Part shown: piece after piece, positions 1-8,322 of the stretch
Numbering within the stretch: position 1 is the stretch's first letter
Layout: each line of letters starts with the position of its first letter
Source of the DNA: an uncultured Desulfovibrionaceae bacterium
GTDB lineage: Bacteria; Desulfobacterota; Desulfovibrionia; Desulfovibrionales; Desulfovibrionaceae
Assembly (NCBI GenBank): GCA_944324045.1
Contig: CALUUT010000006.1
Location: forward strand, 1 to 64,000
DNA: 64,000 bases
Reading direction: 5' to 3'
Translations under genes and position numbers: made by a program
Notes under the pieces: model-generated
The model's database searches: none
Seen by the model: the letters and a program-made list of their open reading frames with translations, nothing else
What the model was told of the DNA's origin: nothing

Positions 1-43
1 ATGCGCGCCGGGGACGCTGGGTCAAAGCATGCGAACCGTATTT

Positions 44-1516
44 TTAGAAGTCGTAAATGAAGTACAGGCCGAGCTTGTAGGCGTTCTTTTCAAAGAAGTC
101 TTCGCCTGTGCCGGCATTTCTGTAGTAGTCGCCGCTGTTCTTGCAGTCCACGTACATATAGCCGAGCTCAAGGGCCATGCTGAGGTTTTCCATGATCTGG
201 TAGATGGTGTCCACGTTGACTTCAAGCGCCCAGTCCTTGTCGGTCAGGTAGAGGCTGTTGCCGGGCATGAGAGAGCCGTCAAGCCCCGCGAGGGCGTGGC
301 CGCCGTAGTTTACGCCTTCCTTATATTCGTTCGTGCCCTGGTAGTACATGAAGCGCACATGGTGGGTCAGATTTTCCACGAAACTGATATCTTCGGCGAG
401 AAGCCCGACGCCCCAGGTCCCTTCAGGCGACAAGCCCACGTTGCAGGAACGTTCGCTCAGAGAGTAGCTGCCATCAAAACCAAAGCTTGTGGCCTGGAAG
501 GACGGTTCAATGGTGTTCAGGCGGCGCAGTTTGCGCTTGCCGTTTTCAATTTCGTCGCCTGAGCCGTACCAGGCGATGATGCCCGGCGTGAAATGGTCCA
601 TCTTGTATTGCAGCTTGGCCGCGATCAACCAGCCGCGGGAGTCAAAATCGCTGTCCGCGAACTGGCTGTTCCATGCGGCGCGGTTAAAACCGTCGGCCCA
701 GTCGCCGTCGCCCTTGGCGCCGCTGTATATGGCGTCCATGGTAAAGACAAAGGGGTCGAACATGGTGAGTTCAAAGGCGACGCCGACCCACCAGGGCTTG
801 ATTTTCTGACCGGCGGCGCCAAGGTCCTGCCAGCTTCCGGGCGTGAAGAATGTGTCGGTTTCAGTCGCGTTGCGGCCCATCTGGGAATAGACGCCCCAAG
901 GCGTGACGGATACTCCCTCAAAGGTCAGAGGCAGCACCAGGCCGAACATGTCCCACTTTGAGAACCTGGGCGAGCCGGGGCCGTCGCCGCCGTTGCTTGG
1001 GCGGTACCAGAAGGCGCTTAACGCGACATTGTCGTTGAACGTGTAGCTTGCGGTGATGCCGGCCACGCGGGTGTCCATAACCGGGCTGCCTGAAACGGCG
1101 CCGGGCAGGGCGATTTCCTGAAGACCCATCTGCACGGAGGAATTGGCCGTGGGTTTCCAGTCAAGATACGCCTCGCGGGTGCCGATGTTTACGCCCTGGG
1201 TTCCGATGCCGCCGCCGGAATCCGCGCCGATGCCGTCTCCCTGATAGCCCCAGAAGTTGGGGTCGCCGGCGCGGGCGACAAACACGCCGCGCAGATTTTC
1301 ATTGGCAATGGCTTCAAACTTGATGGTCAGACGCTGCAGCGCGCTGAATCCGTCTTCGGAAGAGCCCTGCTTGCCCCAGTCGACATTGTACATGTTCCGC
1401 GCGTATTCAAAGCCGAATTCAAACTGTCCCGACACTTTGAAGTCAACCGCGCGGGCGTTGCCGGCAACGCCAAACATAATCCCGGCCGCGGCAAGGAGGG
1501 AAAAAATACGTTTCAT
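44..1516 (-). CDS. Outer-membrane porin, 490 aa
   Basis: Probable homotrimeric beta-barrel porin of the outer membrane, allowing diffusion of small solutes. Residues 1-23 form a signal peptide (MKRIF, a hydrophobic stretch, then GNARA before VDFKVSG), and the chain ends in YFIYDF; a terminal Phe is the usual outer-membrane assembly signal. The body is rich in alternating aromatic/hydrophobic strands and Gly/Asp/Asn turns. The reading frame stays open upstream to 1639, but the start at 1516 is preferred because it begins the signal peptide and has AAGGAC seven bases before it. The family (large porins of Desulfovibrio-type bacteria) is recognised by architecture and general resemblance; substrate specificity is not visible. 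It stands alone, divergent from uvrC, with a promoter and a palindrome in its leader. Confidence 0.85.
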   Translation of the reverse strand: MKRIFSLLAAAGIMFGVAGNARAVDFKVSGQFEFGFEYARNMYNVDWGKQGSSEDGFSALQRLTIKFEAIANENLRGVFVARAGDPNFWGYQGDGIGADSGGGIGTQGVNIGTREAYLDWKPTANSSVQMGLQEIALPGAVSGSPVMDTRVAGITASYTFNDNVALSAFWYRPSNGGDGPGSPRFSKWDMFGLVLPLTFEGVSVTPWGVYSQMGRNATETDTFFTPGSWQDLGAAGQKIKPWWVGVAFELTMFDPFVFTMDAIYSGAKGDGDWADGFNRAAWNSQFADSDFDSRGWLIAAKLQYKMDHFTPGIIAWYGSGDEIENGKRKLRRLNTIEPSFQATSFGFDGSYSLSERSCNVGLSPEGTWGVGLLAEDISFVENLTHHVRFMYYQGTNEYKEGVNYGGHALAGLDGSLMPGNSLYLTDKDWALEVNVDTIYQIMENLSMALELGYMYVDCKNSGDYYRNAGTGEDFFEKNAYKLGLYFIYDF

Positions 1517-1573
1517 TGAAAAGTCCTTATGCTGCATAGTGGTTAATGTGGATGCCTCATCTGAAATGACGCC

Positions 1574-1585
1574 CCTGAGCTCAGG
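1574..1585. promoter_or_regulatory. 12-bp perfect palindrome at the start of the porin leader
   Basis: CCTGAGCTCAGG is perfectly self-complementary and lies just inside the predicted transcription start of the porin (about position 1586 on the minus strand). It could be an operator half-site pair or a 5'-terminal stem stabilising a highly expressed porin mRNA. The palindrome is seen; its role is inference. Confidence 0.4.
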
Positions 1586-1592
1586 CAAAATT

Positions 1593-1621
1593 TTTATACG
1601 CGCATTGATTATGAAAAGCAA
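1593..1621 (-). promoter_or_regulatory. Predicted promoter of the porin gene
   Basis: On the minus strand TTGCTT (1621-1616), a 17-base spacer and TATAAA (1598-1593) fit a sigma-70 promoter. The transcript would start near 1586, giving a leader of about 70 bases. The -10 is strong and the -35 is partial. Confidence 0.5.
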
Positions 1622-1787
1622 TATGAATTTCAATTTCATTTTAATATCCTAAAATGATTGATGAAAAATACAAAAGAACATGTGTCTGGAATGAAAAAAA
1701 TTGAATCACAACGAAAAAAACACTATGATTTCAATATAATGAGAGAAATGCGCCTCGTGAGGATTATTTCAGGCGCTCCGCAATTTT

Positions 1788-1816
1788 TTGACCTTGCCGC
1801 CTGCGCTCTGTATACT
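1788..1816 (+). promoter_or_regulatory. Predicted uvrC promoter abutting the start codon
   Basis: TTGACC (1788-1793), 17 bases, TATACT (1811-1816): five of six matches in each box. The expected transcription start (1822-1824) coincides with the uvrC ATG at 1823, so the message would have no leader. The 306-base gap between the porin and uvrC otherwise holds only the porin leader, the porin promoter and AT-rich sequence. Confidence 0.6.
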
Positions 1817-1822
1817 GGCGGC

Positions 1823-3745
1823 ATGGACATTTCGTTAAGCAGCATTCCGGCCACGCCCGGCGTGTATTTATTCAAAGATGAAGCAGGGCGCATCATCTAC
1901 GTGGGCAAGGCCAAGCATCTGCGGCGCCGGGTCGCGTCGTATTTTCGCCGCCCAGGCGATCTTACGCCCAAGACCAGGGCCATGATGAGTCATGCCGCAA
2001 GTGTGGACACTATTTCAACCATCACGGAAAAAGAGGCGTTTCTGCTTGAGGCCAGCCTGATAAAAAAACACCGGCCGCATTACAATATCGTGCTGCGGGA
2101 CGACAAACAGTATGTACTGTTTTGTCTGGACAGAAACGTTCCCTTCCCCCGTCTTGTCATCACCCGTCCGAAAACGGCGCGTAGCGGGCGTCCTGTTCAC
2201 TCTTCGCATGAAGAAACGCTCTCCCGGAAGGAGAGCCTTCCGTCGGGCCGCAGGCGGAACATGCTTTTTTTCGGCCCCTTTGTCTCGTCCGGGGCCGCGC
2301 GTGAGACATGGCGGGCCATTCATCATCTTTTTCCGTTGCGCCGTTGTTCCGAGCGCGCTTTCGCGCATAGAACGAGGCCGTGTCTTTATCATCATCTTGG
2401 ACAATGTCTGGCGCCGTGCGTCTGCGCTGTTGATCCGGCTGAATACAGGCGCATGATAGATCGGGTGGAACTGTTTCTTGCAGGCCGCTCCTCAGAGGTG
2501 CTTGATCAGTTGCAAACCGAAATGGAGCAGGCTTCAGAAAGTCTGGAATTTGAGCGCGCCGCGCAATTGCGCGACCAGATCAGAGCCATCAGGCAGACAG
2601 TGGAACGTCAGGCGGCCGTGCTTCCGGGCGCTGTGGATATCGACGTGGTGGGCATTGCGGAAAGCGGGGAAGGATTGGGACTGGGCATTTTATTTGTCCG
2701 CCAGGGCAAGGTTTTGGACGGCAAGACGTTTTTCTGGCCCGGGATTGGTCTTGCCGAAGCGCCGGAAGTCATAGCCAGCTTCCTTGCTCAGTTCTACGGG
2801 CCAGCGTCCATTATTCCGCCGCGCATTCTTATTCCGTGGGATTTTCCGGTGGAGTCCGGCCAGACGGAGGAAGACAATCCGCGCGCTCTTCTTGAAGAGA
2901 TGTTGTCCGATGCGCGTCAGGGGTCGGTAAGTATTCTGCCGCCGCGCAACGCCATGGAGAATCAGCTTGTGTCCATGGCCGGGGCGAATGCGCGGGAATC
3001 GGCGCGAACCGCTCAGGAATCCATAACGGAGTTGCTGGCAAAAAGGCTTGGCCTTGCGCGGCCGCCTGTGCGCATTGAGTGCGTTGACGTTTCGCATACC
3101 GGCGGCCAGGAAACGCGCGTGGGGCTTGTGGTTTTTGAAGACGGCAAGGCCTGCAAAGACGCATATCGGGCATACGCCATTCCCACGGAAATCGCGCATG
3201 GAGACGATTATGCGGCGCTTGCCGCCTGGACGGCGCGGCGTATTGAGAGCGGGCCGCCCTGGCCGGATATGCTGCTTATCGACGGCGGGCGGGCCCAGCT
3301 TGCGACCATAGAGCGGGCTCTTGCGGATAACGGCCGGCCGGATTTGTTTCCTCTTGCGGCCATAGCCAAGGCGCGCTCCGCGGATGGGCGCGCCGACCGG
3401 CGCGCCGGAAATATCGCGGATCGGATATTCCTTCCAGGGCGCAGCAATCCGCTTCCGCTTCGGGAAGGGGCGCCGGAGTTGCTGTTTTTGCAGATGGTGC
3501 GTGATACGGCGCATGATTTCGTCATCGGCCGGCATCGCAAGGCGCGCAATGCCGCAATGTTGTCCAGCGAACTGATGCGCCTTCCGGGCGTTGGTCCAAA
3601 AACCGCAAAACTTTTATGGCGGCATTTCGATTCGCTGCCGGACATGGCCAAAGCAGATGAGGCGGCGCTTGCGGCCATACCCGGAATAGGCCCGGCAAAG
3701 GCGAAAAAGTTGAGGGCGCTTCTCAAAGGGTTTGCCGTAAAATAA
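1823..3745 (+). CDS. uvrC: UvrABC excinuclease subunit C, 640 aa
   Basis: Makes both incisions around bulky DNA lesions in nucleotide excision repair after UvrAB loading. In order: GIY-YIG nuclease domain (GVYLFKDEAGRIIYVGKAK, about residues 13-31), a Cys-containing segment (CSERAF...CLYHHLGQCLAPC), the UVR motif that meets UvrB (about 230-265), the RNase H-like nuclease (DVSHTGG, later DGGRAQL) and two C-terminal helix-hairpin-helix units (LPGVGPKTAK, IPGIGPAKAK). The family is usually about 600-620 residues; the excess is mostly an insertion at about 116-146 just before FFGPF. The frame is open back to 1658, but the GIY-YIG domain starts at once after M-1823 and the promoter lies over the upstream part, so 1823 is chosen although there is no Shine-Dalgarno sequence. 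Confidence 0.93.
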   Translation: MDISLSSIPATPGVYLFKDEAGRIIYVGKAKHLRRRVASYFRRPGDLTPKTRAMMSHAASVDTISTITEKEAFLLEASLIKKHRPHYNIVLRDDKQYVLFCLDRNVPFPRLVITRPKTARSGRPVHSSHEETLSRKESLPSGRRRNMLFFGPFVSSGAARETWRAIHHLFPLRRCSERAFAHRTRPCLYHHLGQCLAPCVCAVDPAEYRRMIDRVELFLAGRSSEVLDQLQTEMEQASESLEFERAAQLRDQIRAIRQTVERQAAVLPGAVDIDVVGIAESGEGLGLGILFVRQGKVLDGKTFFWPGIGLAEAPEVIASFLAQFYGPASIIPPRILIPWDFPVESGQTEEDNPRALLEEMLSDARQGSVSILPPRNAMENQLVSMAGANARESARTAQESITELLAKRLGLARPPVRIECVDVSHTGGQETRVGLVVFEDGKACKDAYRAYAIPTEIAHGDDYAALAAWTARRIESGPPWPDMLLIDGGRAQLATIERALADNGRPDLFPLAAIAKARSADGRADRRAGNIADRIFLPGRSNPLPLREGAPELLFLQMVRDTAHDFVIGRHRKARNAAMLSSELMRLPGVGPKTAKLLWRHFDSLPDMAKADEAALAAIPGIGPAKAKKLRALLKGFAVK

Positions 3746-3822
3746 CGGATGCAGGGATGCAGAACGCAGGCGGACGGCGCATTTTCCGGGAGAGCCTTTT
3801 CGCGCTTTGGTCATGAGCGCGC

Positions 3823-3864
3823 AAGGCGCGCATGGGCAGGCTTTTGCCGCAGGCCGCGCGCCTT
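3823..3864. terminator. GC-rich hairpin after uvrC, possible weak terminator
   Basis: Nine-base arms AAGGCGCGC (3823-3831) and GCGCGCCTT (3856-3864) enclose a 24-base loop. There is only a short T run after it, so intrinsic termination is uncertain. It lies between the convergent ends of uvrC and ridA. Confidence 0.3.
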
Positions 3865-3966
3865 TCCGGTTGAATCATGGTTACGGCCGTTTTCCGGCGT
3901 TTTGTTCGCGCTCAGGTTGGGTATGTTTTGTATCCGCCGCTTTTTTTTGTTTATGGAAAGTCCAGC

Positions 3967-4341
3967 CTAGATCATGGCCACGGCTTCAATTTCCACCAGC
4001 GCGTCCTTGGGCAGACGCGCCACCTGCACGCAGGAACGCGCCGGAAACGTGCCGGTGAAAAATTGTTCGTATACGGCGTTCACGGCGGCAAAATCCTTCA
4101 TGTCCGCAAGAAACACCACAGTCTTGAAAACCCTGTCCATGCCGGAGCCCGCGGCTTCAAGAATGGCCTGGATGTTTTGCAGGCTGTTGCGCGCCTGATC
4201 TTCCACGGCCGGGGGCATGATTCCGGTTTCAGGGTCGATGCCCAACTGACCGGAAGTGAAGATCAGGTTGCCGGCCTTGACTCCCTGGGAATACGGTCCA
4301 ATGGCGGCCGGGGCCTTCTTGGTGCTGATTGCGATGCTCAT
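3967..4341 (-). CDS. ridA: RidA family enamine/imine deaminase, 124 aa
   Basis: RidA (YjgF/UK114) proteins form trimers that hydrolyse reactive 2-aminoacrylate and other enamines released by PLP enzymes, protecting the cell from damage. The N-terminal APAAIGPYSQG motif, the central TSGQLG, and PARSCVQVARLPKDALVEIE near the end (Arg102 corresponds to the substrate carboxylate-binding Arg) are all present; length is typical. Start at 4341 is preceded by AGGAG at good spacing; an upstream in-frame Met (4371) would add ten unrelated residues. It is last in the minus-strand group RNase J - FAH hydrolase - RidA with gaps of 44 and 48 bases, so co-transcription is plausible. Confidence 0.92.
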   Translation of the reverse strand: MSIAISTKKAPAAIGPYSQGVKAGNLIFTSGQLGIDPETGIMPPAVEDQARNSLQNIQAILEAAGSGMDRVFKTVVFLADMKDFAAVNAVYEQFFTGTFPARSCVQVARLPKDALVEIEAVAMI

Positions 4342-4389
4342 ACCATGTTTCTCCTTTATGTAATGCGGCATACGGCGTATGCCGGCGTT

Positions 4390-5151
4390 TCACTGGACCG
4401 CGCCCGTGGGATGGATTACGGTATTGGAAAGTTGCCCGATGCCTTCAATTTCAACGGTGACCGTATCTCCGTCGTGCATGGGCCCCACGCCCGCGGGCGT
4501 GCCTGTGAGAATCACGTCGCCCGGGATGAGGGTCATGACGGAAGAAAGGTATTCCACAATCTGATATGGGTTTAAAATCATGTCGGCCGTATTTCCTTTC
4601 TGGCGCGTTTCGCCATTGATCAGGGTGACGACATTCAGATTGTTCAGGTTGGGCAGCTCGGTTTCAATCCATGGGCCGATGGGGCAGAATGTGTCGTAAT
4701 TTTTGCACCGGCCGCCCACGTCGGAAGCTGTTTGCAGGTTGCGGGCCGTAACGTCGTTGGCGCATGTGAATCCGAATATGTGTTTGGGAACGTCTTCCAG
4801 AGCGATATTTCGGGCTGTTTTGCCGATGACGACGGCCAGCTCGCCTTCATAGTCAAGCCTGGTCGCGCCGGCCGGGCAAATAATGTTTTGTCCCGGACAT
4901 ATCAGCGTCGTCGGCGCCTTCAGGAAAAAAATGGGAAGCGCAGGCTGTTTGAAGCGCAATTCTTCCGCGTGGGTCCGGTAGTTCATGCCCATGCAGATGA
5001 TTTTTGAAGGCGCGACCGCGGGAAGCAGACGAAGTTGGTTCAGGGCTATGGGCTCGGAAAATCCAAGTTCCTTGTTCAAACATGTCGCATGTTCGGCATG
5101 AAGAAGGGCAAAAAAAATTTTTCCCTGATATTCGGCGCGGATGATACGCAT
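4390..5151 (-). CDS. Fumarylacetoacetate hydrolase (FAH) family protein, 253 aa
   Basis: FAH-fold hydrolases/decarboxylases act on acyl pyruvates and related 2-oxo acids with a divalent metal. The conserved core is seen: KIICMGMNYRTHAEE (residues 50-64), FLKAPTTL, then YEGELAVVIG (101-110) with the metal-binding Glu102 and Glu104, and ANDVTARNLQ with Asp133. Length matches the short one-domain members (acylpyruvase/oxaloacetate decarboxylase type). The substrate cannot be read from sequence; bacterial members next to RidA would suit clean-up of oxo acid or enamine by-products, but that is inference. Start 5151 follows AAAGG. Located between RNase J and ridA on the same strand. Confidence 0.85.
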   Translation of the reverse strand: MRIIRAEYQGKIFFALLHAEHATCLNKELGFSEPIALNQLRLLPAVAPSKIICMGMNYRTHAEELRFKQPALPIFFLKAPTTLICPGQNIICPAGATRLDYEGELAVVIGKTARNIALEDVPKHIFGFTCANDVTARNLQTASDVGGRCKNYDTFCPIGPWIETELPNLNNLNVVTLINGETRQKGNTADMILNPYQIVEYLSSVMTLIPGDVILTGTPAGVGPMHDGDTVTVEIEGIGQLSNTVIHPTGAVQ

Positions 5152-5195
5152 GGCGGCTACCTTTGGTTGAAAAATGACGGAATGTTCGCAGCGCC

Positions 5196-6854
5196 TTAGA
5201 TAGTGGCGACAAGCGGCACGACGACCGGGTCCCGGCCCAGGGCGGAGCGGAAAAAGCGGCGCAAGGCGGTTCTGATGCGTTCAGTCAGCTTGGGCGTATC
5301 GCCGGGCGGCATCTCCTCAAGGATATCCAGCACCAGCGTTTTCGCATCTTCCAGAATATGGCTGTAGTGTTGCTCAAAGACAAATCCCTTGGAAAGAAGT
5401 TCCGGGCCGTGGAGAACAGCCCAGGTTTTTTCATCCACAACCAGCATGACGACCACAAACCCTTCATCGCCCAGGATATGCCGCTCGCGCAGCAGAAAAT
5501 GTCCGACATCCCCCACGCCCTTGCCGTCAACCAGGATGGAATCGACCGGGACCGGCTCTTCAAACCTGATGCCATGCGGCCAGAATGTGACGGGCATGCC
5601 GTTTGTCAGGATGAGAATATTGTCCTTTTCCACCCCGCACTCTTCAGCCAGCCGCGCGTGTTTGACAAGATGGCGGTATTCTCCGTGAATGGGAACGAAA
5701 TATTTGGGGCGCACGGCCTTTAGCATGGCCCGCAATTCATCCTGATGGGCATGACCCGAAGCGTGTATTTCCTCAAGCGCGTCATATAGCACCTCGGCGC
5801 CCAGTTTATACAGATTATTGATAAGTTTACTTATGGCCCGCGAGTTTCCGGGAATGATGCGCGACGACATGACCACGGTATCGCCGTTTGTGATCTGGAG
5901 TTTCTTGTATTCGTTTGCGGCGATGCGCGACAGCACGGACAGCGGTTCGCCCTGGGAGCCTGTCACCAGAAGAACCTGTTCGTTTTCCGGAAGCATGGGC
6001 ATGGCTGAAACGTCACGATAAACGCCTGGCGGAATGCGCAGTAAGCCGATGTTTCGCGCCATTTCGATGTTATTTATGAGACTGCGGCCATCCACCGCCA
6101 CTTTTCGGCCGAATTTCTCGGCAAGGGCGAATATGGTCTGGATGCGGCGGATATTGCTGGCAAAAAGGGTGATGATGATGCGTCCCGGCGCATCGCTGAA
6201 TATGTGCCTGAAACGTTCGTGCACTGTGGCTTCAGAGAGCGAGTGCCCTTTGTTTTCCACATTCGTGGAATCTGAAAACAGAGCAAGCACGCCGTCTTCG
6301 CCCGCGAATTCGCGTATGGCGGCGATATCCGTGTTCCAGCCCGGATCGCCGTTTTTGTCGATTTTAAAGTCGCCCGTATAGAACATGCGTCCGGCCGGGG
6401 TTTCCAGGCCCAAAGCGTATCCCTGCACAATGGAGTGGGAAACCGGGAAGAAACGTACCCCGATTCCCGCAAGTTCAAGCTGTTGAGCCGGGGATACCGG
6501 GATCAGAACGGCCTGTTCAAGAAGTCCGTGTTCGCGCAGCCGGTGCTCGACAAGGGCGAGAGTGAAGGGCGAGCCGTATAAAGTAGTCGGCATGAGGGGA
6601 AGAAACCAGGGCAGAGCGCCTATATGGTCTTCATGTCCATGGGTAAGAACGATGCCTTTCAGGCGTTCCTTGTTCTGTACGATATGGTCGAAACGGGGAA
6701 TGACCACGTCAACCCCAAGGTGGTGGTCTTCTGGAAACATGAGTCCGCAATCAATAAGCAGCATCCCTTTGTCCGTGGACAGCAGGGTGCAGTTCAGGCC
6801 AATTTCCCCAAGGCCCCCAAAAGAGGTGAATGTCAATGAATCGGGATCGGCCAT
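5196..6854 (-). CDS. rnj: Ribonuclease J (beta-CASP metallo-beta-lactamase), 552 aa
   Basis: RNase J is a zinc-dependent 5'-3' exo- and endonuclease for mRNA turnover and rRNA maturation in organisms that often lack RNase E. The metallo-beta-lactamase signature THGHEDHIGALPW (His72, His74, Asp76, His77) is intact, followed by SHSI, the FYTGDFKID region, the beta-CASP insert (LFASNIRRIQ, VDGRSLINN, VTGSQGEP) and PIHGEYRHL; a short C-terminal domain completes the usual length. Translation from 6854 is chosen because MADPDSLTFTSFGGLGEIG aligns with the family N-terminus and GGGAGA lies before it; the open frame to 6944 adds unrelated residues. First gene of the likely rnj-FAH-ridA unit. Confidence 0.92.
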   Translation of the reverse strand: MADPDSLTFTSFGGLGEIGLNCTLLSTDKGMLLIDCGLMFPEDHHLGVDVVIPRFDHIVQNKERLKGIVLTHGHEDHIGALPWFLPLMPTTLYGSPFTLALVEHRLREHGLLEQAVLIPVSPAQQLELAGIGVRFFPVSHSIVQGYALGLETPAGRMFYTGDFKIDKNGDPGWNTDIAAIREFAGEDGVLALFSDSTNVENKGHSLSEATVHERFRHIFSDAPGRIIITLFASNIRRIQTIFALAEKFGRKVAVDGRSLINNIEMARNIGLLRIPPGVYRDVSAMPMLPENEQVLLVTGSQGEPLSVLSRIAANEYKKLQITNGDTVVMSSRIIPGNSRAISKLINNLYKLGAEVLYDALEEIHASGHAHQDELRAMLKAVRPKYFVPIHGEYRHLVKHARLAEECGVEKDNILILTNGMPVTFWPHGIRFEEPVPVDSILVDGKGVGDVGHFLLRERHILGDEGFVVVMLVVDEKTWAVLHGPELLSKGFVFEQHYSHILEDAKTLVLDILEEMPPGDTPKLTERIRTALRRFFRSALGRDPVVVPLVATI

Positions 6855-7081
6855 GCATGTTCTCCCATAAAAGTTTATCCATGCTACAGGAAAACGGCAT
6901 GATGTACAACTCCTTACCGTCAGTTTTATAAATGGGAAAAGCATACGGCGCGCAGATCAGGCGGCGCGTATTCACACGAATATGCAGTCATGAAGAGACA
7001 TGCGGCATGCATGAATGCCTGAAAATGCGCGCTTTGGGGCGGTGGCGGATGCGGTTCGATAAAAAGAAAATCGTTGCGGCG

Positions 7082-7933
7082 CTACAGTTCGACAAAGGCG
7101 GTTCCTTTGGCGGTTATGCTGACCGGCCCGCTGATGACCGCATTTTTGGCGTCCGCATTCATGCCGGCGGTGAAAAGCGCGCCGCTTGGCTGGCGTATGG
7201 CGGCCAGGGATTCATTTTTTTCCTTTTCTGATTGGCGCGGGCTTTGCCGCATATATAACGCCAGCGCCAGCGTGCCGGAGCCGCAGGCGCTTTCAAGATG
7301 CACCGAATTGGTATTTTTCACCCAGACTACCGGCGTGATGCGAAATATTTCCTGACCGGCGCGGCAATCCGCGGCATACCAGACGACCCCCGCCGCTTCC
7401 CGGTTTTCGAGCATATACCGCTTTCGGAGAATGGATGCGGACCACGCCAGATCCATAGTCTGGGGATGGAGCCGCTCGTCCAGCAAAAGGTGGCTGATTC
7501 CCGGCATATCCACCAAGCGCATGGCGTTTTCAAGTTCGGTTATCCGGAACTGGTCCGGTGAAAGCGGGAATTCGATGCGGGAGAGCAACATGCCGGATTC
7601 ATGGCGGCTTATTTCGTAGGAGATGGGCGACTCCATTCCGGAACATGAAAACGAGCCTGCCGCCGGCGCGTTTTCATGGAGATGGAGGACGGCGGCCAGC
7701 GCGCGGCAGGCGTTTCCGCAAAATTCGCCGCCCATCATGGTCAGGCTCCAGGATTTTTCCGCGGACGGGGCGACGAAGCCAACCTGTTCAGCGCCGACCT
7801 GCTCAGGCCGCATGAGCTTCGCTGCGATGTGCGGATATTGATGCTCGCTGACTCCTGTTCCGGCTGTAAACACGAGCAGCGTAGGGTTGCCGCCTGGACT
7901 GACTTTGTAGAAAGGAAGGGAAAATGCCGGCAT
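7082..7933 (-). CDS. DapF-superfamily amino-acid racemase/epimerase, 283 aa
   Basis: Two-Cys, cofactor-free epimerase of the DapF fold. Both catalytic positions are present: GGEFCGNACR (Cys72) and ESACGSGTLAL (Cys217). The rest departs from diaminopimelate epimerase: the N-terminus reads KVSPGGNPTLLVF instead of a HGLGNDF-like motif, and GGEFCGNA replaces EMCGNGARC. These features resemble, from memory, the CntK/HisR histidine racemases, so the substrate may be histidine or another amino acid; dapF itself remains possible because the cell needs meso-DAP for MurE and no other dapF is in this window. No opine synthase or nicotianamine synthase-like gene lies nearby. Start 7933 has GGAG before it. 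Confidence 0.75.
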   Translation of the reverse strand: MPAFSLPFYKVSPGGNPTLLVFTAGTGVSEHQYPHIAAKLMRPEQVGAEQVGFVAPSAEKSWSLTMMGGEFCGNACRALAAVLHLHENAPAAGSFSCSGMESPISYEISRHESGMLLSRIEFPLSPDQFRITELENAMRLVDMPGISHLLLDERLHPQTMDLAWSASILRKRYMLENREAAGVVWYAADCRAGQEIFRITPVVWVKNTNSVHLESACGSGTLALALYMRQSPRQSEKEKNESLAAIRQPSGALFTAGMNADAKNAVISGPVSITAKGTAFVEL

Positions 7934-8096
7934 GAAAACTCCAGATCTTTATCAAAATACTAAAACCGCATATTTCAGAAAACCGGGGGCGGCGGAAACA
8001 TTTCCGGGCGACACGGCTGCCGGCAAAAACGTTTCGCTCTCGCGTCATATCCGGGCCGTCTTTGCAAAATGCAGTGAACATGCGCCCAGGGCATAA

Positions 8097-8125
8097 ATAA
8101 TAAACGAATTATGTGCGGATTGCAA
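8097..8125 (-). promoter_or_regulatory. Predicted promoter of the DapF-fold gene
   Basis: On the minus strand TTGCAA (8125-8120), 17 bases, TATTAT (8102-8097). The transcript would begin near 8090 and carry a leader of about 155 bases that includes a CGGAAA-CA-TTTCCG hairpin. Together with the ftsH promoter this accounts for the 389-base divergent gap 7934-8322. Confidence 0.5.
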
Positions 8126-8247
8126 AATATATGTCCCGCCAAAGCGCGAAATACAGGTGAATATGCTAAAAAGCATAATTCATTCAGGCTGTTTTGAACA
8201 TTTTTTTCGATACGGCTATGCCGGCCTTATTTTGTGGTTTGCGCGCA

Positions 8248-8276
8248 TTGTCAAATGCACGGGAAATCTTTACAAT
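8248..8276 (+). promoter_or_regulatory. Predicted ftsH promoter
   Basis: TTGTCA (8248-8253), 17 bases, TACAAT (8271-8276): five of six matches in both boxes, placing the start near 8283 and giving a leader of about 40 bases that carries the GGAGG before the TTG start. Confidence 0.65.
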
Positions 8277-8322
8277 AGTTCCGCCTTGTTTTGTTTTGAT
8301 ATAGTTTTCGTGGAGGAAAACG

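Noticed and set aside
1517-1639. Longer porin start giving a hydrophobic MKLKFILLF N-terminus
   Set aside because: It would put a second hydrophobic stretch before a complete signal peptide, lies over the predicted promoter, and has a weaker start than 1516.
1658-1822. Upstream UvrC starts
   Set aside because: The added 55 residues have no UvrC similarity and are AT-rich leader sequence containing the promoter.
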